This document shows positions 30,497-37,528 of a stretch of 64,000 nt of DNA, in pieces. The notes beneath the pieces were generated by a model. That model was given only the letters and a program-made list of their open reading frames with translations, did no database searches and was not told the origin of the DNA. The stretch lies in the NCBI GenBank assembly GCA_017305715.1, contig JAFKKG010000020.1, positions 1 to 64,000 of the forward strand, given 5' to 3'. A program made the translations under genes and the position numbers. The stretch comes from Hyphomicrobiales bacterium (lineage in GTDB: Bacteria > Pseudomonadota > Alphaproteobacteria > Rhizobiales > Xanthobacteraceae). Each line of letters begins with the position of its first letter. Position 1 is the stretch's first letter.

Positions 30497-30844
30497 TCAG
30501 ATCGAGATGCGAGGAGGATGGTCCGGAGGGGAACCGATGAGGCCGTCCGCGATCAAGTCGTCGAGGGCGAAAGACAGCCTGCAGGTCTGGAAGGTAATCT
30601 GGATAGCGTTTGCCGGGGACGGCTCAGCTTGGGCGATAGTCAGCATGCACATTGCGACAAGCGGGCAATCTTGGCAATTATTGCTCTTCTGGCCGTCCGG
30701 ACAGCACGGCATGTCGCCGGACATCGCTGTCATCTCGGCGGCAGCCGGCGGCTTCGCCGCTGCCGGTGTTACCAGCGGCGCAGCGACCAGCCCGACGATC
30801 ACGAAAACCGCCAGTAAACGACCGATGAGTCGGCGAAGATTCAT
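30497..30844 (-). CDS. Cys-rich exported leader protein of the cus operon
   Basis: A 115-residue protein with an N-terminal helix (LLAVFVIVGLVAAPLVTPAAA) and a soft-metal-rich middle: MTAMSGDMPCCPDGQKSNNCQDC then CMLTIAQ. The C-terminus ends SPPDHPPRISI. Equivalent small proteins precede czcC/cusC genes in related bacteria; the HCHAC protein at 15373-15744 has the same position in the czc operon. It may be a metal-binding membrane or periplasmic protein. Its role is inferred from position and residues only. Confidence 0.65.
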   Translation of the reverse strand: MNLRRLIGRLLAVFVIVGLVAAPLVTPAAAKPPAAAEMTAMSGDMPCCPDGQKSNNCQDCPLVAMCMLTIAQAEPSPANAIQITFQTCRLSFALDDLIADGLIGSPPDHPPRISI

Positions 30845-30963
30845 GGCCTATCATCACACGGGGCTGGGAGCTTGGGAAGCGCCATTACTTCACATAGTTG
30901 CTAGATGGCGAAGGGAACCCGAAGGCTTCGAAAGCACACACGGTTAACTTGTGCACTAGCATC

Positions 30964-31455
30964 TCAGCTTGTCGCTTTAGCTCCGATAAACTGCATGAAG
31001 GGCTGCCGACCGGACGCCCCGAACAGGACTACGTCGTATTTCTGTGGAGTTCCGCCCTCCATGCCTGGTGATCCGGCAGGCATGCCCGGGACGGCCAATC
31101 CGACGGCGGCTGGCCGCCTATCCAACAATTGTCGTACGGCTGCAGCCGGCACGTGGCCTTCGATGACATAACCTGCGATCTCCGCAGTGTGGCACGCAGC
31201 CAGGTCGGTCGGCACGCCAAGACGTCTCCGGACAACGTGGAGATCGGCGGTCTCCTTGACTGTGACGGCGAAGCCCGCGTCTTTGAGATGGCGCACCCAG
31301 CCAGCGCAGCACCCGCAATTCGGATCCTTGTGAACGAGGATGGCGGGAGTCTGGGCGAAGGCTGAAGACCGCGGAGCGATCAATGCAGCGGCCACCAGCC
31401 CAAGTGCGCTACGTCGCGTTAGGCAAGGCGAATAGTCGATATGCGGCCCTTTCAT
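30964..31455 (-). CDS. DUF411 periplasmic metal-binding protein
   Basis: A 163-residue protein with a twin-Arg-like signal (CLTRRSALGLVAAALIAPRSSAFA) and a DUF411 domain: ILVHKDPNCGCCAGWVRHL, then CHTAEIAGYVIEGHVPAAAV and GLAVPGMPAGSPGME. The C-G-C-C and the Met-rich end are the expected metal ligands; the fold is thioredoxin-like. DUF411 proteins usually travel with copper operons. It lies 120 bp upstream of the Cys-rich leader gene of the cus run and downstream of merB on the same strand. Confidence 0.85.
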   Translation of the reverse strand: MKGPHIDYSPCLTRRSALGLVAAALIAPRSSAFAQTPAILVHKDPNCGCCAGWVRHLKDAGFAVTVKETADLHVVRRRLGVPTDLAACHTAEIAGYVIEGHVPAAAVRQLLDRRPAAVGLAVPGMPAGSPGMEGGTPQKYDVVLFGASGRQPFMQFIGAKATS

Positions 31456-31673
31456 GAATCCCAATCTCCCAAGTTTATCGCTTCATCGATTAGCCCGAGT
31501 CGCCGCGGCAAGGAATGCAATTCTATGTGAGACACCGCAACACCGACTGCGGAGCTATGACTGATTTCGGGAGAACACATAACTTGCCATCATCGGCAAC
31601 AACTCCGGTAGGGTTGTGCGCGCGATCGTCGACGTCTCCGACTCGCTCGCATCCGTCGCCGCCAAGCGTGGCT

Positions 31674-32435
31674 TCAAGACCGCTCGGAGAGAACCGGGCC
31701 GAAAATAGCTCGGCCGACCTCCAAGGCCTCGTCCATGGTTAGCCGAATTCCCTCCCGACGGACTTTTTGTAAATCGAGGCATTGTTGCAAATGTCCGCCT
31801 GAGCAGAAAAACGCGATTGCCAGGCAGCAGGAGGCCGCCGCACTTCCGTCGTAGGCAAAGTCGTACCAGATGACCGCGCCGACCGGCGAGAAGCTATGCA
31901 CCGCCCTGCCCTTGTCGGTCGTCCTCGCATGGATCGTATCGCCGCAATGAACACATGACGATGAGATCGCAATATCCGCGTCGTACATGCCAGCGACGCC
32001 AAGCGCGTCGATCGCGCAAAGCGCGTGCAGGAAATGCCCGTTAAGTTCGACCCGATGTCCAGTGACGGACTCTGTGAACGGATAGGCAAGCCGGATCCGA
32101 TTGGAAGTCTGATTGAACGCGACGAGATCATGCGATTCGAATTTGCGCAGGATATCCGCTAGACGACCGGGTTGAATCCCGGATGCACCGGCCATGTCGC
32201 TGACTGAAGGTGCCTGGCCGGAAGCGCCATAAAGTTGCAAGGCCGTTCGCCAAACGGTGTCCCCCGTCGCTTCAAGCCTATGGGACCATTGGTTCAGCAA
32301 TCCCGCGCGCGCTGCAATTCGACCATGGAGCGCCCGGCGCGCCGCCACGCTCGTCGCGACAGACCAGTCCGGACGGAAGACACCCTGCCTGATTTCGACC
32401 GCGGGCTCGCTCGCCACCGACGCTTCCAGTTTCAA
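31674..32435 (-). CDS. merB: Alkylmercury lyase
   Basis: A 253-residue MerB-family organomercury lyase that cleaves the carbon-mercury bond and hands Hg(II) to MerA. The catalytic triad of MerB is in place: Cys140 and Asp143 in HALCAIDAL, and Cys203 in AASCCLAIAFF. The N-terminal part (about 40-120) is the expected winged-helix-like region. An extra SSSCVHCGDTI motif precedes the last catalytic Cys, replacing a similar SHC segment of classical MerB. The start is a TTG with GAGGGAG eight bases upstream. It is the last gene of the mer operon, 26 bp after merA. Confidence 0.88.
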   Translation of the reverse strand: MKLEASVASEPAVEIRQGVFRPDWSVATSVAARRALHGRIAARAGLLNQWSHRLEATGDTVWRTALQLYGASGQAPSVSDMAGASGIQPGRLADILRKFESHDLVAFNQTSNRIRLAYPFTESVTGHRVELNGHFLHALCAIDALGVAGMYDADIAISSSCVHCGDTIHARTTDKGRAVHSFSPVGAVIWYDFAYDGSAAASCCLAIAFFCSGGHLQQCLDLQKVRREGIRLTMDEALEVGRAIFGPVLSERS

Positions 32436-32461
32436 ACGATCGCTCCCTCTTCGCGCGCCCG

Positions 32462-33895
32462 TTAGCCAGCGCAGCAGGACAGCTTCTTCACATCCCTGTC
32501 GAATGTCTGTGCTGCGAGCTTCAAGCCTTCCACAGTCGTGAGATACGGAAAGATCATCTCCGACAAGTTGTCGATCGTAAGACCGCAGCGGATGGCAAGG
32601 GCGGCGGTCTGGATGCTGTCGGCCCCCTCGGGCGCGAGAATGTGCGCTCCAAGCAGCTTCCGGGTTGCCCCGTCGGCAACGAGTTTAATCAGCCCTCGCG
32701 TGTCGCGGGCTGCGAGCGCACGCGGAAGGTTGTCGAGCGAGAGCACCGAAGTCCGCACGGCGTGTCCGGCAGCGACGGCTTGCGCTTCGGTCATGCCGAC
32801 GTTCGCAACCTGCGGGTCCGTAAACACGACGGCGGGCATGGTGGTGTTGTCGTAGCGGAGGCTATTGCTGTTCAGCGCGTTCTTTGCCGCGAGCTTCGCG
32901 CCATAGGCGGCCATATAGACGAACTGGTCTTTGCCGGTCACGTCCCCGGCCGCATAGATGCCCGCTTTCGACGTGCGCATTCTGTCGTCGACGATGATCG
33001 CGCCCGAAGACGCTTGCGCGACGCCAGCCTCGACTAACCCGAGATTTTCAATGTTCGCGGTCCGGCCCGTCGCCAAAAGAAGCTGCTCGGCGGCCAATGT
33101 CTCGAGGGTGCCGTTCCGGTTGATCGTTAACTCGACACCGTCTTTGGTCTTGCGGGCGAAATCGTAGGCGAGCCCTCCCATGATCGTGACCCCCTCATCG
33201 GCCAGGTAGCTCGCGAGGGCCTGCCCGATTTCAGGCTCGGCCTCCGGCAGAAGACGGCTCCGGAACACCAGCGTCACGGCGACGCCGGCGCGTGCGAATA
33301 TCTGCGCAAGCTCGGCCCCGACGTAGCCGCCGCCGACCACGATCATCGAGCGCGGCAATTGGGTCAAGGCGAGCGCAGTGGTGCTGTCGAGCGCCGCGAC
33401 AACATCTATTCCGGGAATAGCCGGCATCGCCGGCCGCGCTCCCGTCGCGATTATGATGCGCTCCGAGGCAAGATGCTGGCCATCCAGATCGATACCGCCC
33501 TCCACAAGCCGTGCGCGACCTTCCCGGTAGGCGATATTATTGTACTCGGGCAGCAGGTCCGCGTACTTCGCTTGCCGCACGCGGTCGACCAGCGCGTCCT
33601 TTTGGGCGATCTGCGCGGCCCAATCGGTCACGCGACCGCTGCTTTCGAGCCCGTTGAATTTGGTCGGGGCAATGTTGGCGTGGTGGACCGCCTCGGTCGC
33701 CCGGATTAACGTTTTTGAAGGCACACAGCCGATGTTGACGCAGGTCCCCCCAATCGTGCCGTGCCCGACAAGAGCAACCTGCGCGCCTTGCTCGGCGGCT
33801 GTGATCGCGGCTGAGAAGCCCGCCGACCCCGCCCCGACGACGACGAGATCGTAACGGTCGTCATTGTTGGAGGTAGGCATGCAGCCATGTGTCAT
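32462..33895 (-). CDS. merA: Mercuric reductase without NmerA domain
   Basis: A 477-residue flavoprotein disulfide reductase reducing Hg(II) to Hg(0) with NADPH. It shows the FAD-binding VVVGAGSAGFSAA, the redox pair in GTCVNIGCVPSK (Cys52, Cys57), the NADPH-binding VVGGGYVGAELAQ, and the C-terminal vicinal Cys474-Cys475 (KLSCCAG) needed for mercury handling. No N-terminal MerP-like domain is fused, as in several alphaproteobacterial MerA. AAGG lies seven bases before the ATG. It begins 9 bp after merP. Confidence 0.95.
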   Translation of the reverse strand: MTHGCMPTSNNDDRYDLVVVGAGSAGFSAAITAAEQGAQVALVGHGTIGGTCVNIGCVPSKTLIRATEAVHHANIAPTKFNGLESSGRVTDWAAQIAQKDALVDRVRQAKYADLLPEYNNIAYREGRARLVEGGIDLDGQHLASERIIIATGARPAMPAIPGIDVVAALDSTTALALTQLPRSMIVVGGGYVGAELAQIFARAGVAVTLVFRSRLLPEAEPEIGQALASYLADEGVTIMGGLAYDFARKTKDGVELTINRNGTLETLAAEQLLLATGRTANIENLGLVEAGVAQASSGAIIVDDRMRTSKAGIYAAGDVTGKDQFVYMAAYGAKLAAKNALNSNSLRYDNTTMPAVVFTDPQVANVGMTEAQAVAAGHAVRTSVLSLDNLPRALAARDTRGLIKLVADGATRKLLGAHILAPEGADSIQTAALAIRCGLTIDNLSEMIFPYLTTVEGLKLAAQTFDRDVKKLSCCAG

Positions 33896-33904
33896 AACCC
33901 GGCC

Positions 33905-34192
33905 TTACTGCACGATTTTCGAGGGATAGCCGGCGTTGGTGGTCGCCATGACAAGCGCGGCGACATTGGTGCGGCTGTCCTCGAAGCGCACCTTTGCAAT
34001 CGCGGCTCCGTCGGCCTCCGATATCTGAACATCGAGTACGCCGGATATGCGACTGAGCGAGCGCTTCACGACCGGGCCGCAGAGCTCGCAGGTCGCGTTG
34101 GCAACATTGAGCGTCACGGTTTGCTCGGTGGCGAACGCTGCTCCAGATGAGACCAAGGCAGCAGCCAGTGCGATGAATGGTAGAATTTTCAC
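33905..34192 (-). CDS. merP: Periplasmic mercury-binding protein
   Basis: A 95-residue MerP-like protein: signal peptide (KILPFIALAAALVSSGAAFA) and one heavy-metal-associated domain whose metal motif is ATCELC (Cys35, Cys38) instead of the usual GMTCAAC. The fold signature DVQISEADGAAIAKVRFED and NAGYPSKIV is intact. The start is a GTG at 34192 with AAGGAG seven bases upstream. It would pass periplasmic Hg(II) to MerT. Confidence 0.88.
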   Translation of the reverse strand: MKILPFIALAAALVSSGAAFATEQTVTLNVANATCELCGPVVKRSLSRISGVLDVQISEADGAAIAKVRFEDSRTNVAALVMATTNAGYPSKIVQ

Positions 34193-34209
34193 GGATGATC
34201 TCCTTACTT

Positions 34210-34617
34210 TCAGGTGTCGAGGAAAAGGCGAGCGACGTAGGGGAAGCCCACAGCGATGACGATTAGGACGGTCGCGAGCCACAGTCCGATCTTTGCGTTG
34301 CGACCCGATGACGGACGCGCGCAGTAGGACCCCTCGGCGCAATCGTCGGCTTTGGGTTTGCGATAGACGGAATAGAATCCGAAGCCGAGGCACGCGATTG
34401 CAATCCCGACAAGCAACGGCTGATAGGGCTTGAGCGCGGTCAGGTTGCCGATCCACGCGCCACTAACGCCGGCGATAAACAGGGCGAACGGAACCACGCA
34501 ACAGGTCGTCGCACCCAGCGCTGCGAGGATGCCGCCAACCGACAATAACGCCGCCCCGTCGAAGCGCTTTCGTGATGCTTCGGAAGGTAGCCTCGCGATA
34601 TCATTTTGTGCCGTCAT
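34210..34617 (-). CDS. merT: Mercuric ion transport protein
   Basis: A 135-residue inner-membrane protein with three helices. The vicinal pair Cys39-Cys40 in TM1 (ATTCCVVPF) and the second pair Cys93/Cys99 in the cytoplasmic loop (DDCAEGSYC) are the mercury-relay residues of MerT. It is the first gene of merTPAB and lies directly downstream of the merR-type operator. It would import Hg(II) to the cytoplasm for MerA. Confidence 0.92.
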   Translation of the reverse strand: MTAQNDIARLPSEASRKRFDGAALLSVGGILAALGATTCCVVPFALFIAGVSGAWIGNLTALKPYQPLLVGIAIACLGFGFYSVYRKPKADDCAEGSYCARPSSGRNAKIGLWLATVLIVIAVGFPYVARLFLDT

Positions 34618-34646
34618 TGAGCCGCTTTCCGAGTAAGGCTATGGTG

Positions 34647-34677
34647 ACCGTAGGGCCTGTAGGGACTACAGGGTCAA
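34647..34677 (-). promoter_or_regulatory. merTPAB promoter with MerR operator
   Basis: On the minus strand TTGACC (34677-34672) and TACGGT (34652-34647) are separated by 19 bp, the over-long spacer that makes MerR promoters depend on DNA untwisting. The spacer contains the dyad CTGTAG-TCC-CTACAG (34657-34671). merR is read divergently from 34711. Confidence 0.88.
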
Positions 34678-34710
34678 GGAAAAGCTGTTCACAGAAGCGT
34701 GAGACGGGCG

Positions 34711-35133
34711 ATGACGCAAACTGACGATTTTTCTATCGGAATTTTGTCGGAACGCAGCGGCGTGAACGTCGAGACGATCCGATACTATGAAAAGATTGGC
34801 GTAATGCCGGTCCCGAAGCGCAGCGCGGGTGGCTATCGCGTTTATGATTTGGATCACGTTAGACGTCTGCACTTCGTTCGCCGAGGCAGGGAGCTTGGCT
34901 TCAGCCTCGATGAGTTGCGCGGGCTGCTCCATCTGGTCGACGGACACGCCTACACTTGCGGGGAGGTCCACGAACTCACGACCCGGCACCTCGCCGATAT
35001 TCGTCAGAAGATTAAGGACCTGCGACGTATGGAGCGAGTGATGTCAGACATGGCTACTCAGTGCACGCGGGACAATGTTCCGGATTGTCCCATTGTGGAC
35101 GCGCTGTTCGAGATGCGGCCCATCGCCCGGTAA
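34711..35133 (+). CDS. merR: Mercury-responsive MerR regulator
   Basis: A 140-residue MerR protein with an N-terminal winged HTH (FSIGILSERSGVNVETIRYYEK) and a dimer helix. The three mercury-binding cysteines are at 83 (AYTCGEV), 118 (ATQCTRD) and 126 (VPDCPIV), the Hg-specific pattern. A GTG at 34699 in frame gives four more residues and could be the start. It is divergent from merT with the operator between them. Confidence 0.92.
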   Translation: MTQTDDFSIGILSERSGVNVETIRYYEKIGVMPVPKRSAGGYRVYDLDHVRRLHFVRRGRELGFSLDELRGLLHLVDGHAYTCGEVHELTTRHLADIRQKIKDLRRMERVMSDMATQCTRDNVPDCPIVDALFEMRPIAR

Positions 35134-35139
35134 CAGCGT

Positions 35140-35606
35140 GTTCGCGGTCGAGGTATTGATGTCCGAAGCCCTTTTCCAGGTGAAGGTCTTCGGCGGCGAC
35201 CTTGGCGCCCCGCCAAAGGATGCCTTGTGTGCCTCTGTGTCCGCGCCTGCAGGCCTTGGGACGTCATGACGAGGAAGATGGTGGCGAAGACGGCCGTGGC
35301 CGTGCCCGTGCGAGGATGATGGCGATGCTCTATCTGGCCACGTCTCCGAACTTTCCGGTACCGAAGGTGAAGTTCGGATCGTCGCAATATTTGCGCGCGT
35401 ACGTGTAGGCCACCGCGGCGAGCAGCAGGGCGCCGGCATGCGTCGACATCTGCAGTCCGTCCGCGATCAGGGCCAACGATCCGAAACAGCGTTCCGCCGA
35501 CTGTATCGGCGACCATCATGACGGCGCACAGCGCAATGACGGTCCAGGTCCGTCGCTCGGCCTTCGTCGTCTCGTCCCAAGAAGACGTGGTCATGAGATG
35601 TGGCAC
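35140..35606 (-). pseudogene. dmeF: Broken DmeF-type CDF exporter
   Basis: The first 40 residues (ERRTWTVIALCAVMMVADTVGGTLF) match the start of DmeF, a Co/Ni-exporting CDF protein. At about 35487 an extra T in a TTT run shifts the frame. In the next frame the gene continues as FGSLALIADGLQMSTHAGALL and FTFGTGKFGDVAR, then hits a TAG at about 35336, where relatives continue. The C-terminal half cannot be followed. The second metal-site His/Asp set is thus lost. It lies just downstream of an intact dmeR gene on the same strand. Confidence 0.75.
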
Positions 35607-35638
35607 GATCGATCGTGTGTTCGGCGGTCATGGTAACT

Positions 35639-35917
35639 CTATTTCAAGTACGTATGAACGACTTCGATGAGCTCTTCCGCCGCATCCGCATCGAGCGCGC
35701 CCGGATTCTTCTTGGGATCGACCAAATGGGTCCGAATGTGGTCCTCGACCACTTCAGCCATCAGACCGGCGACGGAACCGCGTATGCCGGCGATCATGTG
35801 CATGATCCGTTCGCACTCGGCTTCCTCTCCCAGCGCACGCTCGATCGCCTCGACCTGACCTTTGATCCGACGGACGCGGGCAAGAAGCTTTTTCTTTTCC
35901 CTCACGGTATGGCTCAT
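35639..35917 (-). CDS. dmeR: DmeR/RcnR-type Ni/Co-sensing repressor
   Basis: A 92-residue all-helical CsoR/RcnR-family (DUF156) repressor. His3, Cys35, His60 and His64 reproduce the four-ligand Ni/Co fingerprint of RcnR, which fits the DmeR group. Its usual target is dmeF, found here only as a pseudogene directly downstream. It is divergent from a second family member at 35994. GC-tract half-sites occur in the shared intergenic region. Confidence 0.88.
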   Translation of the reverse strand: MSHTVREKKKLLARVRRIKGQVEAIERALGEEAECERIMHMIAGIRGSVAGLMAEVVEDHIRTHLVDPKKNPGALDADAAEELIEVVHTYLK

Positions 35918-35964
35918 TGCGGCAAATATAGCCTACCCCTCTATTCTATGCAATCGCCTTGTCT

Positions 35965-35983
35965 TATCCCCCCTGGGGGGATA
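35965..35983. promoter_or_regulatory. Perfect palindromic G-tract operator for a CsoR/RcnR-type repressor
   Basis: TAT-C6-T-G6-ATA is a perfect 19-bp palindrome in the 76-bp space between the two divergent CsoR/RcnR-family genes. RcnR-type repressors bind G-tract sites flanked by A/T inverted repeats. It lies 11 bp before the ATG at 35994, so it overlaps the promoter or leader of the czcBA unit. The G6 run could double as ribosome-binding site for an ATG at 35985. Confidence 0.75.
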
Positions 35984-35993
35984 CATGCTTCCC

Positions 35994-36275
35994 ATGGCCA
36001 ATGATCATGTTCACGTAACTCACCCCGGAATCCTTAAGCGTCTGAAGCGCGCCGAAGGTCACCTTCACAAGGTGATCGAGATGTTCTCGGACGGCCGCCC
36101 CTGCCTCGACCTGGCGCAGCAGCTCCATGCCGTCGAGAAGGCCATCAGCGAGGCGAAGAAGACGCTGATCCACGATCACGTCGATCATTGCTTGGACACC
36201 GCCGCCAACGGCGGGAAGGCAAAATCGACTGAAAGCGTGCTCGCCGAGTTCAAGGCGATCTCGCGATACCTGTGA
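35994..36275 (+). CDS. CsoR/RcnR-family metal repressor of the second czc unit
   Basis: A 93-residue DUF156-family repressor. Ligand positions are Cys37, His62 and Cys66 (a CsoR-like Cys-His-Cys set), with extra N-terminal His5, His7 and His10 that recall RcnR. The metal is therefore not certain: Ni/Co, Zn or Cu are all possible. The start at 35994 fits relatives; an in-frame ATG at 35985 adds three residues. It is followed at 44 bp by czcB on the same strand and likely represses that operon through the palindrome just upstream. Confidence 0.85.
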   Translation: MANDHVHVTHPGILKRLKRAEGHLHKVIEMFSDGRPCLDLAQQLHAVEKAISEAKKTLIHDHVDHCLDTAANGGKAKSTESVLAEFKAISRYL

Positions 36276-36319
36276 CGGCGACGTAGCCGTTCCTCACCAG
36301 CAACCGTCAGTAGTCTCGC

Positions 36320-37525
36320 ATGGCCATCCGACCGATCACCGTCACAGCCTTTGTCCTGGGTGCCGCACTGGCGCTCGGCGCTCCGGCGTTGCAGCGGGTA
36401 GCCGGTTTCGGGGTTCCGGCGGCCGTCGCGCAGCGGGACGCCAAGCCCGCCGGCTCCTCGAGCAAGAGTACGGTCGTGGCGATGGACGAGGAGCGCATAC
36501 GGCTTGCCGAGATCGAACAGCGCAGCGTCGGGCCCGCCACGATCGCGAGGCGCCTGGCCGTGCCCGGCACCGTCGTCCCCGATGCCGGCCGGGTGGCCCA
36601 TGTCGCCGTCAAACTGTCGGGCACGGTCGCCGAACTACGCAAGAATATCGGCGACGACGTCGTCAAAGACGAGATTCTGGCCGTCCTCGAGAGCCGCGAG
36701 ATTGCCGATGCCAAGAGCGAATATCTGGCGGCCCGGCTGTCGAACGATCTGCAGCAGGATCTGACCGCCCGCGACAAATCCCTTTGGGAGGGACGCGCCG
36801 TTCCGGAACAGCAGTACATCCGCTCGCGGAACGCTGCGGCTCAGGCCTCGATGCGCCGCAATATTGCGCGCCAGAAGCTGCTGGCCCTGGGCGTGCGGGT
36901 GGATGAAATCGAAGCACTCCCGCATGCCCCCGACGCCCTGCTGCGCAGCCAGAACGTCCGTGCCCCCATCTCGGGGCGAATTGCAGAACGCCGGGTCGAA
37001 CTGGGCACGGCCGTCGGTCGCGACAATCTCGAAACCGAACTCTTCGTCATCGTCGACCTCGGCCGCGTCTGGATCGACCTATCAGTCTCCTCGGCCGATC
37101 TGCCTGCGGTCAGGGAGGGACAAGCAGTCAACGTCGCAACGCGGGGTCAACCGGAGGCAGGCACCGCGAAGATCGTCTTCGTGAGCCCGCTGCTCGACAA
37201 GGATACCCGTACCGCGCGCGTCGTTGCTGCCATCGATAACGCCGACGGCCGCTGGAGACCAGGGTCGTTCGTCACGGCCGCTATCGCCATCGAGGAGCAC
37301 ACCGCTCCCGTGGTCGCGCCGTTCGGCGCCGTCCAAAACGTCGGAGGCCGCAAGGCCGTCTTTGTCCGCACCAACGAGGGTTTCGAAAAGCGCGACGTTG
37401 TGTTGGGCCAGCGCGAAGGCCAATCCGTCGAGATCGTCTCGGGCCTTGCGGCCGGCGAGACCATCGCGGTGTCGAACACGTTCTCGCTGAAGGCGGAACT
37501 GTCGAAGCCCGGCGAAGAGGACTGA
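36320..37525 (+). CDS. czcB: CzcB-type periplasmic adaptor, second system
   Basis: A 401-residue membrane fusion protein with an N-terminal anchor (TVTAFVLGAALALGAPAL), a barrel-sandwich domain (KLSGTVAELRKNIGDDVVKDEILAVLES and LRSQNVRAPISGRIAERR), a helical hairpin between them (about 140-195) and C-terminal barrel domains. It starts the czcBA unit after the CsoR-type gene. No outer-membrane factor gene is linked to this pair, so it may borrow CzcC or the TolC-type protein at 48.2 kb. Confidence 0.9.
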   Translation: MAIRPITVTAFVLGAALALGAPALQRVAGFGVPAAVAQRDAKPAGSSSKSTVVAMDEERIRLAEIEQRSVGPATIARRLAVPGTVVPDAGRVAHVAVKLSGTVAELRKNIGDDVVKDEILAVLESREIADAKSEYLAARLSNDLQQDLTARDKSLWEGRAVPEQQYIRSRNAAAQASMRRNIARQKLLALGVRVDEIEALPHAPDALLRSQNVRAPISGRIAERRVELGTAVGRDNLETELFVIVDLGRVWIDLSVSSADLPAVREGQAVNVATRGQPEAGTAKIVFVSPLLDKDTRTARVVAAIDNADGRWRPGSFVTAAIAIEEHTAPVVAPFGAVQNVGGRKAVFVRTNEGFEKRDVVLGQREGQSVEIVSGLAAGETIAVSNTFSLKAELSKPGEED

Positions 37526-37528
37526 GCG

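Noticed and set aside
34699-34710. GTG start for merR four codons upstream
   Set aside because: Possible, but the ATG at 34711 gives the usual MerR N-terminus; kept as alternative only.
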